DNA from: Chryseobacterium kimseyorum
Lineage (GTDB): Bacteria > Bacteroidota > Bacteroidia > Flavobacteriales > Weeksellaceae
Length of the DNA: 64,000 nt
Reading direction: 5' to 3'
NCBI RefSeq assembly: GCF_025971945.1
Contig: NZ_JAPDHW010000009.1
Span: 1-64,000, forward strand
The position numbers were made by a program, and so were the translations under genes. The notes beneath the pieces are model-generated. The model had not been told where the DNA came from. It ran no database searches and worked only from the letters and a program-made list of their open reading frames with translations. Below, one piece after another: positions 43,376 to 52,225 of this stretch (positions within the stretch are counted from its first letter, which is position 1; every line of letters begins with the position of its first letter).

Positions 43376-44818
43376 ATGTTCACCAAGCCAAAAACGAAAA
43401 CGCTCTTTCTCTCATCCTTATTACTTTCATCCACCTTTTTATCACAGACACACAACGTTTCAGACGGTTACCAAAAACCTACAGATCCACTTGTTATTCA
43501 GAATCTTGAAAACTGGCAGGATTTAAAATTTGGGCTCTTCATGCACTGGGGAACCTACAGTCAATGGGGAATTGTGGAAAGCTGGAGCCTTTGTCCGGAA
43601 GACGAATCGTGGACCCAGAGAAAACCTGAACATGGAAAATCGTACAATGAATACGTAGAAAATTACGAAAATCTGCAGAAAACATTCAATCCCACTCAGT
43701 TTAATCCACAAAAATGGGCAGATGCGGCGAAAAAGGCAGGTATGAAATATGTCGTTTTTACGACCAAGCACCACGATGGTTTTGCGATGTTTGATACTAA
43801 AGAATCTGATTATAAAATAACGTCTTCAAATACACCTTTTTCCAAAAATCCTAAGGCGGATGTGACGGAGGAAATCTTCAGTACATTCAGAAAAGATGGC
43901 TTTAAAATCGGAGCCTATTTTTCAAAACCAGATTGGCATTCTGATGATTATTGGTGGCCGTATTTTCCACCGAAAGACCGGAATGTAAATTATGATCCGA
44001 AAAAATATCCTGAAAGATGGAACAGTTTTAAAAATTTCACTTTCAACCAACTCAACGAAATCACTTCCAATTACGGTAAAATAGATATTCTCTGGCTCGA
44101 TGGAGGCTGGGTTCGTCCGTTTCACACCATCGACCAAAATGTGGAATGGCAAAGAACCATCAAGGTCGAACAGGACATTGACATGGACAAAATCGGAACG
44201 ATAGCGCGAAAAAATCAACCCGGAATTATAGTCGTAGACCGCACGGTTCCCGGAAAGTGGGAAAATTATGTAACGCCCGAACAGGCAGTTCCTGAAAAAG
44301 CACTTTCCATTCCGTGGGAAAGCTGCATCACGATGGGTGATTCTTTTTCCTACGTTCCAAATGACAATTACAAATCGTCTCAAAAAATTATTGAAACTTT
44401 GGTGAAAATCATTTCCCGGGGCGGAAATTATCTGATGAACATCGCTCCCGGACCGAATGGCGATTACGATGCCATCGTTTATGAAAGATTAAAAGAAATC
44501 TCAGGTTGGATGGATCACAATCAATCGGCGGTTTTTGCGACCAGAGCAGTGACACCCTACCACAATGGTAATTTTTATTATACCCAAAGCAAAGACGGTA
44601 AAACGCTGAATGTTTTTCATCTGGATGATAACGTAAACTATCAGTCACCATCAACTTTAAACTTTATAATTCCTGATCATTTTAAACCAAAATCACTAAA
44701 AGTTTTAGGTTTAAAAAATAAAATTCAATGGAAAAAATCAGGTAATTCAATTGAAGTTACTTTACCTAAAGAAAAAACTCAACTGAAATATTCAACCGTA
44801 ATTCAAATAACGAAATAG
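43376..44818 (+). CDS. Alpha-L-fucosidase, GH29
   Basis: 480-residue secreted GH29 enzyme that releases terminal alpha-L-fucose. Signal peptide (LFLSSLLLSSTFLSQ) ends near residue 23. FGLFMHWGTYSQWGIVESW is the GH29 N-terminal hallmark, followed by KYVVFTTKHHDGFAMFD (about 121-137). The nucleophile Asp is in KIDILWLDGGWVRP near residue 242. ISRGGNYLMNIAPGPNG lies near the end of the catalytic domain. Start set at the ATG 43376 on the signal peptide; the other frame at 43216 is a repeat artefact. Confidence 0.93.
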   Translation: MFTKPKTKTLFLSSLLLSSTFLSQTHNVSDGYQKPTDPLVIQNLENWQDLKFGLFMHWGTYSQWGIVESWSLCPEDESWTQRKPEHGKSYNEYVENYENLQKTFNPTQFNPQKWADAAKKAGMKYVVFTTKHHDGFAMFDTKESDYKITSSNTPFSKNPKADVTEEIFSTFRKDGFKIGAYFSKPDWHSDDYWWPYFPPKDRNVNYDPKKYPERWNSFKNFTFNQLNEITSNYGKIDILWLDGGWVRPFHTIDQNVEWQRTIKVEQDIDMDKIGTIARKNQPGIIVVDRTVPGKWENYVTPEQAVPEKALSIPWESCITMGDSFSYVPNDNYKSSQKIIETLVKIISRGGNYLMNIAPGPNGDYDAIVYERLKEISGWMDHNQSAVFATRAVTPYHNGNFYYTQSKDGKTLNVFHLDDNVNYQSPSTLNFIIPDHFKPKSLKVLGLKNKIQWKKSGNSIEVTLPKEKTQLKYSTVIQITK

Positions 44819-44857
44819 TTGATTCTAACTGCTTTAAAATGACATAGGAAATCGTAG

Positions 44858-44992
44858 CGTTAAGAAATTTTGAAAAAATTCCGTTAAGAAATTTCCACTG
44901 TTTGAGTGGCGGCACAGATTAATCTAAAAATGAAAAATATTTTTCCCGCCCGAGTTTTGGAAATTTTAGGAAGTTTTTCAAAATTTTAGCGG
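44858..44992. repeat. MITE-like element with nested inverted arms
   Basis: The outer arms CGTTAAGAAATTTTGAAAAA (44858 on) and its complement ending at 44991 match with a 2-nt gap and two differences. Inner arms GTTAAGAAATTTCCA and TGGAAATTTTAGG also pair. A small central hairpin CCACT-GTTTG-AGTGG (44895-44909) sits between. A further dyad GTCTTGAA...TTCAAGAC (45003-45034) follows. No transposase is encoded; it looks like a non-autonomous element. Confidence 0.6.
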
Positions 44993-45065
44993 AGAGTTCC
45001 AAGTCTTGAATTTTTGTTTCTTTTGTTTCAAGACAAAAGAACAATCATTAAAAATAAAATTAGCA

Positions 45066-47729
45066 ATGCATTTTAAACTTCGATTTAAAATTATAGTATT
45101 CTCATTTTTGAGCACAACATTTATTTCAGCTCAAAAACCGCTGTACAAAGATTCAAAACAACCGGTAGAAACAAGAGTTCAGGATTTACTGAAACGCATG
45201 ACCCCGGAAGAAAAATTCTGGCAGTGCTTCATGATTCCCGGTGATTTGGACAACGTTCCGAAAGGTCAGTATTCTCATGGAATTTTCGGATTGCAGGTGA
45301 GTGCAGGAAATCAGGGCGGTGGAGCTGCCGGACAGTTGCTGAAATACAATGCAAACGAAGATGAAGAAAGACTGGCAAACAAGATCAACACCATTCAAAA
45401 ATATTTCGTTGAAGAATCCCGACTAGGAATTCCAATTATCCCTTTTGATGAGGCCTTACACGGACTGATGCGGGAAGGAGCTACTGCTTTTCCACAGGCA
45501 ATCGGTTTGTCGGCGACCTTCAATCCTGATATGATGAAAGAAGTTTCCACGGCGATTGCAAAAGAATCAAAACTGCGGGGAATCCGTCAGATCCTGACTC
45601 CCGTGGTGAATCTTGCGAATGATGTACGATGGGGAAGGACGGAGGAAACATACGGTGAAGATCCGTTTCTGACTTCTGTAATGGGCGTTAATTTCGTCAG
45701 TTCATTTGAAAATATGGGAATTATTACCACTCCGAAACATTTTTTAGCCAATGTCGGCGAGGGCGGAAGAGATTCCTATCCGATTCACTGGAGCAAAAGA
45801 TATTTGGAGGAAACGCATTTGGTTCCGTTTCATAAAGCGTTTCAACAGGGAAGAAGCCGTTCGGTGATGACTTCCTATAATCTGTTGGATGGTAGACCTT
45901 CAACAGCAAATCACTGGTTGCTGACTGAAAAATTAAAAAAAGAATGGGATTTTAAAGGATTTGTCATCAGCGACGCAAGTGCGGTGGGTGGTGCCAACGT
46001 TCTGCACTTTACGGCAAAAGATTACGACGATGCTTCTGCACAGGCGATCAATGCAGGACTTGACGTGATTTTCCAGACAGAATATCAGCATTATAAACTG
46101 TTTATGCCGCCGTTTTTGGATGGCAGAATTTCAAAGGAAAGAATTGATGATGCAGTGGCAAGAGTTTTAAGAGCAAAGTTTGAACTCGGTCTTTTTGAAA
46201 ATCCTTATGTTTCTCAAAAAAGTATTGATGAATTAAAGAAGATCAATCACAAACCTTTAGCAGAAAAAACAGCGGTCGAATCTTTTGTTTTGCTTCAGAA
46301 CAATCATCAGACGCTTCCGATTTCAGAAAAGGTAAAAAAGATTTTAATTGTCGGAACTGACGCTGTGGATGCGAGACTGGGCGGTTATTCCGGACCCGGA
46401 AATAAAAAGGTGAGTATTTTGGATGGCATTAAAAATTTCGTTAAAAATAAAAATGTTGAGATCACCTATTCAAAAGGAATTGACTGGAATTTAAAGAATT
46501 TTGCAACCGTTCCCGCTGAATTTTTATCTTCAGAAAATCAAAAAGGTTTGAAAGGTTTTTACTTTTCCAATCCTGATTTAAAAGGAAATCCGGAATTTGA
46601 AAAGCAGGACGAACAGATCAATTTCAAATGGACTTTATATTCTCCAAATCCTGAAAAGCTGCAGCCGGACAGTTACAGCGTTCGCTGGACAGGAAAACTG
46701 GAAGCTCCAGATTCCGGAAAATACCAGTTGGGATTGCGTGGGAATGATGGTTTCAGACTGTATTTAAATGGAAAAATGGTTATCGACAATTGGGAAAAGC
46801 TGAGTTATTCAACCAAAACCATTGATATTGATTTAATTAAAGCTCAGAAATATGATATTAGCATTGAATTCCATGAAAACAGAGGTGAGGCCAACATCGA
46901 ATTGGTCTGGAATTATGGTTTAAAAGATTATCAAAAAGATTTTGATGAGGCTTTAAAACTTGCTCAAAATTCAGATTACATCATTGTGACAGCCGGAATT
47001 CATGAAGGTGAATTTCAGGATCGTTCTTCACTGAGTCTGCCGGGAAATCAGGAAGGATTTATTAATGAAGTTTCCAAATTAAATAAACCGACAACCGTAG
47101 TTTTGGTGGGTGGTTCTGCCATAAAAACTACAGGCTGGAAGGATAAAGTCGGAGCCATTCTGGATGTCTGGTATCCCGGCGAAGAAGGCGGAAATGCTGT
47201 GGCAAAAGTGCTTTTCGGAACAGAAAATCCTTCAGGAAAATTACCCATCACCTTTCCCGTTGAAGAGGGTCAGTTACCTTTGACGTACAATCATCATCCG
47301 ACGGGTCGCGGAAATGATTACCACGATTTGAGCGGTGAGCCATTGTATCCGTTTGGTTTTGGTTTAAGTTATACGACTTTCGAAATTTCTGATTTGCATT
47401 TAAATAAATTAAAATTTAAAGAAAACGAGACGGTCATTGCAAAGGTCAAAGTTAAAAACACAGGTTCAAAAGCAGGAAGTGAGGTGGTTCAGCTTTATAT
47501 AAAAGATTTGTTGGCTTCTGTTTCAAGACCTGTTTTGGAACTGAAGGGTTTTCAGAAAGTGTATCTGAAATCCGGTGAATCCAAAGAAATTTCAATTGAA
47601 ATTCCGGTAAAAGAGTTGCAGTTTTTAGATGAAAAAATGAACTGGATTGTGGAAAAGGGAGCGTATAGAATTATGGTCGGAAATTCATCAAAAAATCTTC
47701 CTTTAAAGCAAAATATTGAGGTTGAATAA
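45066..47729 (+). CDS. GH3 beta-glucosidase with PA14 domain
   Basis: 887-residue secreted GH3 enzyme. The start at 45066 opens a signal peptide ending TTFISAQ (about residue 23); the upstream in-frame TTG at 45006 is not credible. The TIM barrel has TPKHFLANVGEGGRDSYP (about 222-239) and the nucleophile Asp in FVISDASAV (near 303). A PA14 carbohydrate-binding domain is inserted in the C-terminal domain (about 495-640, LGLRGNDGFRLYLNGKMVIDNW). The fibronectin-like tail is present. Substrate may be branched or beta-linked glucosides. Same direction as the fucosidase, but separated by a MITE-like element. Confidence 0.94.
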   Translation: MHFKLRFKIIVFSFLSTTFISAQKPLYKDSKQPVETRVQDLLKRMTPEEKFWQCFMIPGDLDNVPKGQYSHGIFGLQVSAGNQGGGAAGQLLKYNANEDEERLANKINTIQKYFVEESRLGIPIIPFDEALHGLMREGATAFPQAIGLSATFNPDMMKEVSTAIAKESKLRGIRQILTPVVNLANDVRWGRTEETYGEDPFLTSVMGVNFVSSFENMGIITTPKHFLANVGEGGRDSYPIHWSKRYLEETHLVPFHKAFQQGRSRSVMTSYNLLDGRPSTANHWLLTEKLKKEWDFKGFVISDASAVGGANVLHFTAKDYDDASAQAINAGLDVIFQTEYQHYKLFMPPFLDGRISKERIDDAVARVLRAKFELGLFENPYVSQKSIDELKKINHKPLAEKTAVESFVLLQNNHQTLPISEKVKKILIVGTDAVDARLGGYSGPGNKKVSILDGIKNFVKNKNVEITYSKGIDWNLKNFATVPAEFLSSENQKGLKGFYFSNPDLKGNPEFEKQDEQINFKWTLYSPNPEKLQPDSYSVRWTGKLEAPDSGKYQLGLRGNDGFRLYLNGKMVIDNWEKLSYSTKTIDIDLIKAQKYDISIEFHENRGEANIELVWNYGLKDYQKDFDEALKLAQNSDYIIVTAGIHEGEFQDRSSLSLPGNQEGFINEVSKLNKPTTVVLVGGSAIKTTGWKDKVGAILDVWYPGEEGGNAVAKVLFGTENPSGKLPITFPVEEGQLPLTYNHHPTGRGNDYHDLSGEPLYPFGFGLSYTTFEISDLHLNKLKFKENETVIAKVKVKNTGSKAGSEVVQLYIKDLLASVSRPVLELKGFQKVYLKSGESKEISIEIPVKELQFLDEKMNWIVEKGAYRIMVGNSSKNLPLKQNIEVE

Positions 47730-47786
47730 TGTTTTGGATTAAATCTGAAGAGTAGCTGTAATGATAAAAAATAGTATTTTCTGATT

Positions 47787-47854
47787 AAGTTTATGCCTTT
47801 GTATAACTTAATAACGACCTATATTTAAAATTCTTGTCTGACTTTGCGTTAAAT
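47787..47854. repeat. Dispersed repeat, copy 2 of the 37315 element
   Basis: AAGTTTATGCCTTTGTATAAC through GTCTGACTTTGCGTTAAAT matches 37315-37385 apart from a more variable middle. It sits after the GH3 stop. Confidence 0.6.
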
Positions 47855-47889
47855 AAAAAATTATATAGAAATCTAATCCATCATTTTGC

Positions 47890-47919
47890 AACCGTTTTCT
47901 TTTTAGGGAACGGTTTTTG
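47890..47919 (+). terminator. Terminator of the GH3 gene
   Basis: AACCGTT / AACGGTT stem (47890-47896 with 47909-47915), followed by T-rich sequence. Confidence 0.75.
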
Positions 47920-47962
47920 CAATTTTTGAGGCAAAATATTTAACACATCACATCATTATTTT

Positions 47963-49273
47963 ATGAAAAAATATCTTCTACCGGCAGTCGCAGTGCTGTT
48001 CTTCAGCTGTAAAGAAAATAAAAATCAGAATACTTCAGAAACCGAAGTCGTTACCAAAACAGATACTATAAAACTTCCTGCACCCGACGAGAAAGGTGCC
48101 AAAAATAAATTCAGTAACGTCATCGGATGGCCTGCGGGAAAGGCTCCGACAGCTCCTGAAGGATTTACAGTTACCCGTTTTGCGGAAAATATTAAAAGTC
48201 CGAGAAACATGATTCAGGCTGCAAACGGCGATATTTTTGTCGTCCTTTCCAATTCTGAAAGAACAAAAACCGAAAAAATTAAAAATGATATCAGCGGGAA
48301 AAGCGATGCTGAAGTCGGAGGAAAATCAGCCAACCGTATTATTTTATACAGAGATACCAACAAAGACGGAGTTGCAGAATCATCTTCTGTTTTTCTGGAT
48401 AATCTGAATCAGCCGTATGGAATGCTGATTATTAAAGATAAATTTTATGTTGCCAACACCGATGGGCTTTGGGTTTATCCATATAAAGAAGGCGATACGA
48501 AAATTACCCAGGCCGGAAAGAAAATCGTTGATTTACCGGCCGGAGGTTACAACAATCACTGGACGAGAAATTTAATTGCCAATAAAGATCAGTCTAAAAT
48601 CTATATTTCCGTTGGTTCCGGAAGTAACGTCGGTGAAAACGGAATGGAATATGAAGTGAGAAGAGCCAATATTTTGGAAGTCAATCCTGACGGAAGCGGA
48701 GAAAAAATCTACGGAGCCGGCCTTCGGAATCCTGTCGGAATGAGCTGGAATCCTTCAACCGGAGAGCTTTGGACGGTTGTGAATGAAAGAGATGAATTGG
48801 GTGACGAGCTTGTTCCGGATTATCTGACCAGTGTGAAAAAAGATCAGTTTTACGGCTGGCCATATGCTTACTTCGGAAAAAATGAAGACCCAAGAAGAAA
48901 AGGTGAGAAGCCTGATTTGGTTGCAAAAACCATTGTTCCGGATGTTCCTTTAGGGTCCCACACTGCATCTTTAGGACTAACTTTCTACACGGGAAATCAG
49001 TTTCCTGAAAAATATAAAAACGGAGCATTTATAGGACAGCATGGATCGTGGAACCGCTCATCTTTAGTGGGTTATCAGGTAGCTTTTGTGCCTTTTGCCA
49101 ATGGAAAAGCTTCAGGACCGTATCAGCCATTTTTAACCGGATTTATAGCGAATGAAGAGAAAGGTGACGTGTACGGAAGACCTGTAGGTGTTTTGCAAAT
49201 CGCTGACGGATCTCTTTTGGTTGCTGATGATGTCAGCGGAATTGTGTGGAGAGTGGCACATTCTAAAAAATAA
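47963..49273 (+). CDS. Sorbosone dehydrogenase-type lipoprotein
   Basis: 436-residue lipoprotein (lipobox LFFSC, Cys 16). The mature part is a six-bladed beta-propeller of the PQQ-dependent sugar or L-sorbosone dehydrogenase family: FTVTRFAENIKSPRNMIQAANGDIFV near 58, YNNHWTRNLIANKD, NPVGMSWNPSTGELWTVVNERDELGDELVPDYLTS near 240, and GQHGSWNRSSLVGYQV near 350. It oxidises sugars at the envelope. PQQ synthesis genes are not in the window. Confidence 0.9.
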   Translation: MKKYLLPAVAVLFFSCKENKNQNTSETEVVTKTDTIKLPAPDEKGAKNKFSNVIGWPAGKAPTAPEGFTVTRFAENIKSPRNMIQAANGDIFVVLSNSERTKTEKIKNDISGKSDAEVGGKSANRIILYRDTNKDGVAESSSVFLDNLNQPYGMLIIKDKFYVANTDGLWVYPYKEGDTKITQAGKKIVDLPAGGYNNHWTRNLIANKDQSKIYISVGSGSNVGENGMEYEVRRANILEVNPDGSGEKIYGAGLRNPVGMSWNPSTGELWTVVNERDELGDELVPDYLTSVKKDQFYGWPYAYFGKNEDPRRKGEKPDLVAKTIVPDVPLGSHTASLGLTFYTGNQFPEKYKNGAFIGQHGSWNRSSLVGYQVAFVPFANGKASGPYQPFLTGFIANEEKGDVYGRPVGVLQIADGSLLVADDVSGIVWRVAHSKK

Positions 49274-49395
49274 AATTTTGTGTCAATCCCAATTTCATTT
49301 AAAAAATTTACTTCAAATTTTGTGGTATGAAATATGTAAGATTCAGCTTATAACCCATTGAAATTGTACAATTTTAATGATAAAAGTTAAACGTC

Positions 49396-49668
49396 ATGAA
49401 AAAGTTATTGATATCAACCATTCTTTTAGTAGGATTATCGTTGAATGCTTATGGTCAGAAACGTCCGCCAAGACCGCCTGCGCCGCCACATCCGTCAAAA
49501 ACTCAATTGACAAACAGCAAAGCGAGCGAGCTGGATAAACGGTACCGAACAGAAAAGAAAATGATTATGAATCATCCGGTGGCTACTAAGAAAATGAAAA
49601 ATGAACAGCTGCGAGCTTTAAACCTGAGATATCAGAATGAGAAGAAACTGCTGAGAGCGGCGAGATAA
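49396..49668 (+). CDS. Small secreted Pro/Lys-rich protein
   Basis: 90 residues with signal peptide MKKLLISTILLVGLSLNAYGQ. The mature part starts RPPRPPAPPHPSK and then becomes a charged, helical stretch (LDKRYRTEKKMIMNHP...ALNLRYQNEKKLLRAAR). No family recognised; may bind nucleic acid or membrane by charge. Ends with a good terminator. Confidence 0.68.
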   Translation: MKKLLISTILLVGLSLNAYGQKRPPRPPAPPHPSKTQLTNSKASELDKRYRTEKKMIMNHPVATKKMKNEQLRALNLRYQNEKKLLRAAR

Positions 49669-49704
49669 TCTTCGGGATTAATCATTTAAACGAATTAAAA
49701 ATAT

Positions 49705-49736
49705 AAAAAAGAGAATGCGAAAGTGTTCTCTTTTTT
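49705..49736 (+). terminator. Terminator
   Basis: AAAAAAGAGAA / TTCTCTTTTTT stem (49705-49715 with 49726-49736). Confidence 0.85.
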
Positions 49737-49844
49737 GCTTTATAATAAAAATCATATGACTTTTTCCAAAGCATGGTCATATCCATCTGTTTAGACATAC
49801 AAATCCAATATTTTTCCTTAAATTCGCATAAAAATTTTAAGCTA

Positions 49845-51233
49845 ATGAATTACGATATTATTGTCATCGGTAGTGGTCCTGGTGGATATGTTACAGCAAT
49901 CAGAGCAGCACAGTTGGGTTTTAAAACTGCAATTATCGAGAAAGAAAATTTAGGAGGAATCTGCCTTAACTGGGGATGTATTCCTACAAAAGCTTTATTG
50001 AAATCGGCTCAGGTTTTTCATTACATCAATCACGCTGAAGATTATGGTTTAAACAAAGTGGAAGCGAGTTTTGAGTTTCCTAATGTAATCCAGAGAAGCC
50101 GTGGTGTTGCCTCTAAAATGAGCAAAGGGATTGAGTTCTTAATGAAAAAGAACAAAATCGACGTAATTCTTGGTACTGCAAAAGTACAGAAAGGTAAAAA
50201 AGTTTCTGTTACCGATAAAGACGGAAAAGTAACTGAATATACCGGAACCAACATTATTTTGGCTACAGGAGCACGTTCAAGAGAGTTGCCAAACCTTCCA
50301 CAAGACGGTAAAAAAGTAATCGGATACAGACAGGCATTATCTCTTCCTGAGCAGCCAAAATCTATGATTGTTGTAGGTTCTGGAGCTATCGGTGTTGAGT
50401 TTGCTGATTTTTATAACACAATGGGGACGAAAGTAACTGTTGTTGAATTCTTACCAAACATCGTTCCTGTGGAAGATGAGGAAATCTCAAAACACTTAGA
50501 GAAATCTTTGAAAAAAACAGGGATCGAAATTATGACCAACGCATCTGTTGAAAGCGTAGACACAAGCGGAAACGGTGTGAAAGCTACTGTAAAGACAGAA
50601 AAGGGAAATATCACTCTTGAAGCTGACATCCTGTTATCAGCTGTCGGAATCGCTGCAAACATCGAGAACATCGGTCTTGAAGAAGTGGGCATCCAGACAG
50701 ATAAAGGAAGAGTTTTGGTCAACGAATGGTACGAAACTTCCGTTCCTGGTTACTATGCAATCGGAGATATTATTCCAACTCAGGCTTTGGCACACGTTGC
50801 TTCTGCTGAAGGTATCACTTGTGTTGAAAAAATCAAAGGAATGCACGTTGAGAAAATCGACTACGGCAATATTCCTGGATGTACTTACTGTCACCCTGAA
50901 GTGGCTTCTGTTGGTCTTACTGAAAAGCAGGCTAAAGAGAAAGGATACGAAATCAAAGTGGGTAAATTCCCTCTTTCTGCAAGCGGAAAAGCCACTGCCA
51001 ACGGAAATACTGACGGTTTCATCAAAGTAATTTTTGATGCTAAATATGGCGAATGGTTAGGTTGTCACATGATTGGTGAAGGAGTAACTGACATGGTTGC
51101 CGAAGCTGTTGTTGCCAGAAAACTGGAAACTACAGGTCACGAAATCATCAAATCTATTCACCCGCATCCAACGGTTTCTGAAGCGATTATGGAAGCTGCT
51201 GCAGCTGCTTATGGTGAAGTGATTCACATTTAA
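49845..51233 (+). CDS. lpdA: Dihydrolipoyl dehydrogenase (E3)
   Basis: 462-residue FAD flavoenzyme that reoxidises lipoamide in the 2-oxoacid dehydrogenase complexes. N-terminal GSGPGGYVTAIRAAQLG binds FAD; the redox disulfide is in GGICLNWGCIPTKALL (CLNWGC near 40-45). NAD motif VGSGAIGVEFADF near 180 and the catalytic His in HPHPTVSEAIMEA near 440 are intact. The start at 49845 gives the canonical MNYDIIVIGSGPGG; the upstream in-frame Met at 49773 does not. Its E1 partner may be the fused E1 at 27-29 kb. Confidence 0.96.
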   Translation: MNYDIIVIGSGPGGYVTAIRAAQLGFKTAIIEKENLGGICLNWGCIPTKALLKSAQVFHYINHAEDYGLNKVEASFEFPNVIQRSRGVASKMSKGIEFLMKKNKIDVILGTAKVQKGKKVSVTDKDGKVTEYTGTNIILATGARSRELPNLPQDGKKVIGYRQALSLPEQPKSMIVVGSGAIGVEFADFYNTMGTKVTVVEFLPNIVPVEDEEISKHLEKSLKKTGIEIMTNASVESVDTSGNGVKATVKTEKGNITLEADILLSAVGIAANIENIGLEEVGIQTDKGRVLVNEWYETSVPGYYAIGDIIPTQALAHVASAEGITCVEKIKGMHVEKIDYGNIPGCTYCHPEVASVGLTEKQAKEKGYEIKVGKFPLSASGKATANGNTDGFIKVIFDAKYGEWLGCHMIGEGVTDMVAEAVVARKLETTGHEIIKSIHPHPTVSEAIMEAAAAAYGEVIHI

Positions 51234-51259
51234 TTTGAAATCATTTATTTTAAATATTC

Positions 51260-51285
51260 AAAACCACAGATTCGTCTGTGGTTTT
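51260..51285 (+). terminator. Terminator of lpdA
   Basis: AAAACCACAGA-TTCG-TCTGTGGTTTT with a TTCG loop and T-rich tail. Confidence 0.88.
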
Positions 51286-51518
51286 GTTTTTCTGAATAAT
51301 CTTTAAACATTAATCAATATATATTAATAAAAAAATCTCTGTGTTTCTGGTAAAGTGTTAACGCCTTTGTGAGCCTTAAAAAGGGTTTATTAGGAAAAAA
51401 ACTTCGTGCGCTTTGTGTTTAAATTATGAATGGTCATTAAATTTTTCTTACGTTATATTTTATTTCAGTTATTTTCTTAATTTTATTTACTAAATAAACT
51501 ACAAATTAAAATAAAATT

Positions 51519-52133
51519 ATGTTTAAAAAATTAGCTGCCGAAGCTTTAGGATTGGGAGATATCGGAAAAATTATTCCGTCTCAGGATTATGACAAAGTAG
51601 ATTCTGACGATTATATTTTATCGGAGGATAATGAAAAGATCTTCTTTTTAATTAAATCTAAAAGAGACGAATACTGTTTTACCAACAGGGCTTTGATTCA
51701 CATTGACGGAGCAAGTGCTTTGGACAGAAAAAGAGTTTTGAAAAGATACGAGTATTATCAGTTCCCTTTTTCAAATATCGCATTGCAAACTGCTGGAACA
51801 ATAGATTTAGATGTTGAGATCTCATTCAATGTTGGAAATGTACCTTTGTTAATCAGCGTTGCGAAAGGTCAGATTGATCAGTTGAAAGATTTGTACAAGG
51901 CACTTTTGGCGATCCAGCAGGAAGTTCATCATAATCATTCATTATTAAATTTTTCCAATGACAGTATTTCGAAAGCGATTGGAAGTGTTGCCTCAGGAAA
52001 GCAGGAAAATGTATCAAAAAGTCAGGAACTGAAAGCGATTAACGAATATATTTTCGCCTGGAATACCAACAGTTTTGACCGTTATACGCAGAAAGATTTT
52101 TCTAAAATTTTTGAGAAGTATATTAATAACTAA
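51519..52133 (+). CDS. PH domain-containing protein
   Basis: 204-residue cytoplasmic protein with a bacterial PH-like domain of the YvbH type (KIFFLIKSKRDEYCFTNRALIHIDG...VLKRYEYYQFPFSNIALQTAGTIDLDVEISFNVG, about 45-110) followed by a helical tail. Known bacterial PH domains of this kind are of unclear function. Own terminator follows. Confidence 0.85.
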   Translation: MFKKLAAEALGLGDIGKIIPSQDYDKVDSDDYILSEDNEKIFFLIKSKRDEYCFTNRALIHIDGASALDRKRVLKRYEYYQFPFSNIALQTAGTIDLDVEISFNVGNVPLLISVAKGQIDQLKDLYKALLAIQQEVHHNHSLLNFSNDSISKAIGSVASGKQENVSKSQELKAINEYIFAWNTNSFDRYTQKDFSKIFEKYINN

Positions 52134-52155
52134 GATTGACTTAAAAATATAAATG

Positions 52156-52184
52156 AACCACAGATTTTTGTCTGTGGTTTTTTT
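52156..52184 (+). terminator. Terminator of the PH-domain gene
   Basis: AACCACAGA / TCTGTGGTT stem (52156-52164 with 52171-52179) followed by TTTTT. Confidence 0.85.
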
Positions 52185-52225
52185 GTGAAAAAGTTCTAAC
52201 TTAGACTACACCAAAAAACTTGATC

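Noticed and set aside
43216..43509. 97-residue ORF
   Set aside because: It lies across the 150-bp repeat and overlaps the fucosidase signal peptide in another frame.
43376..49273. Complete polysaccharide utilisation locus
   Set aside because: GH29, GH3 and sorbosone dehydrogenase are close together, but there is no SusC/SusD pair or hybrid regulator and the genes are split by repeats.
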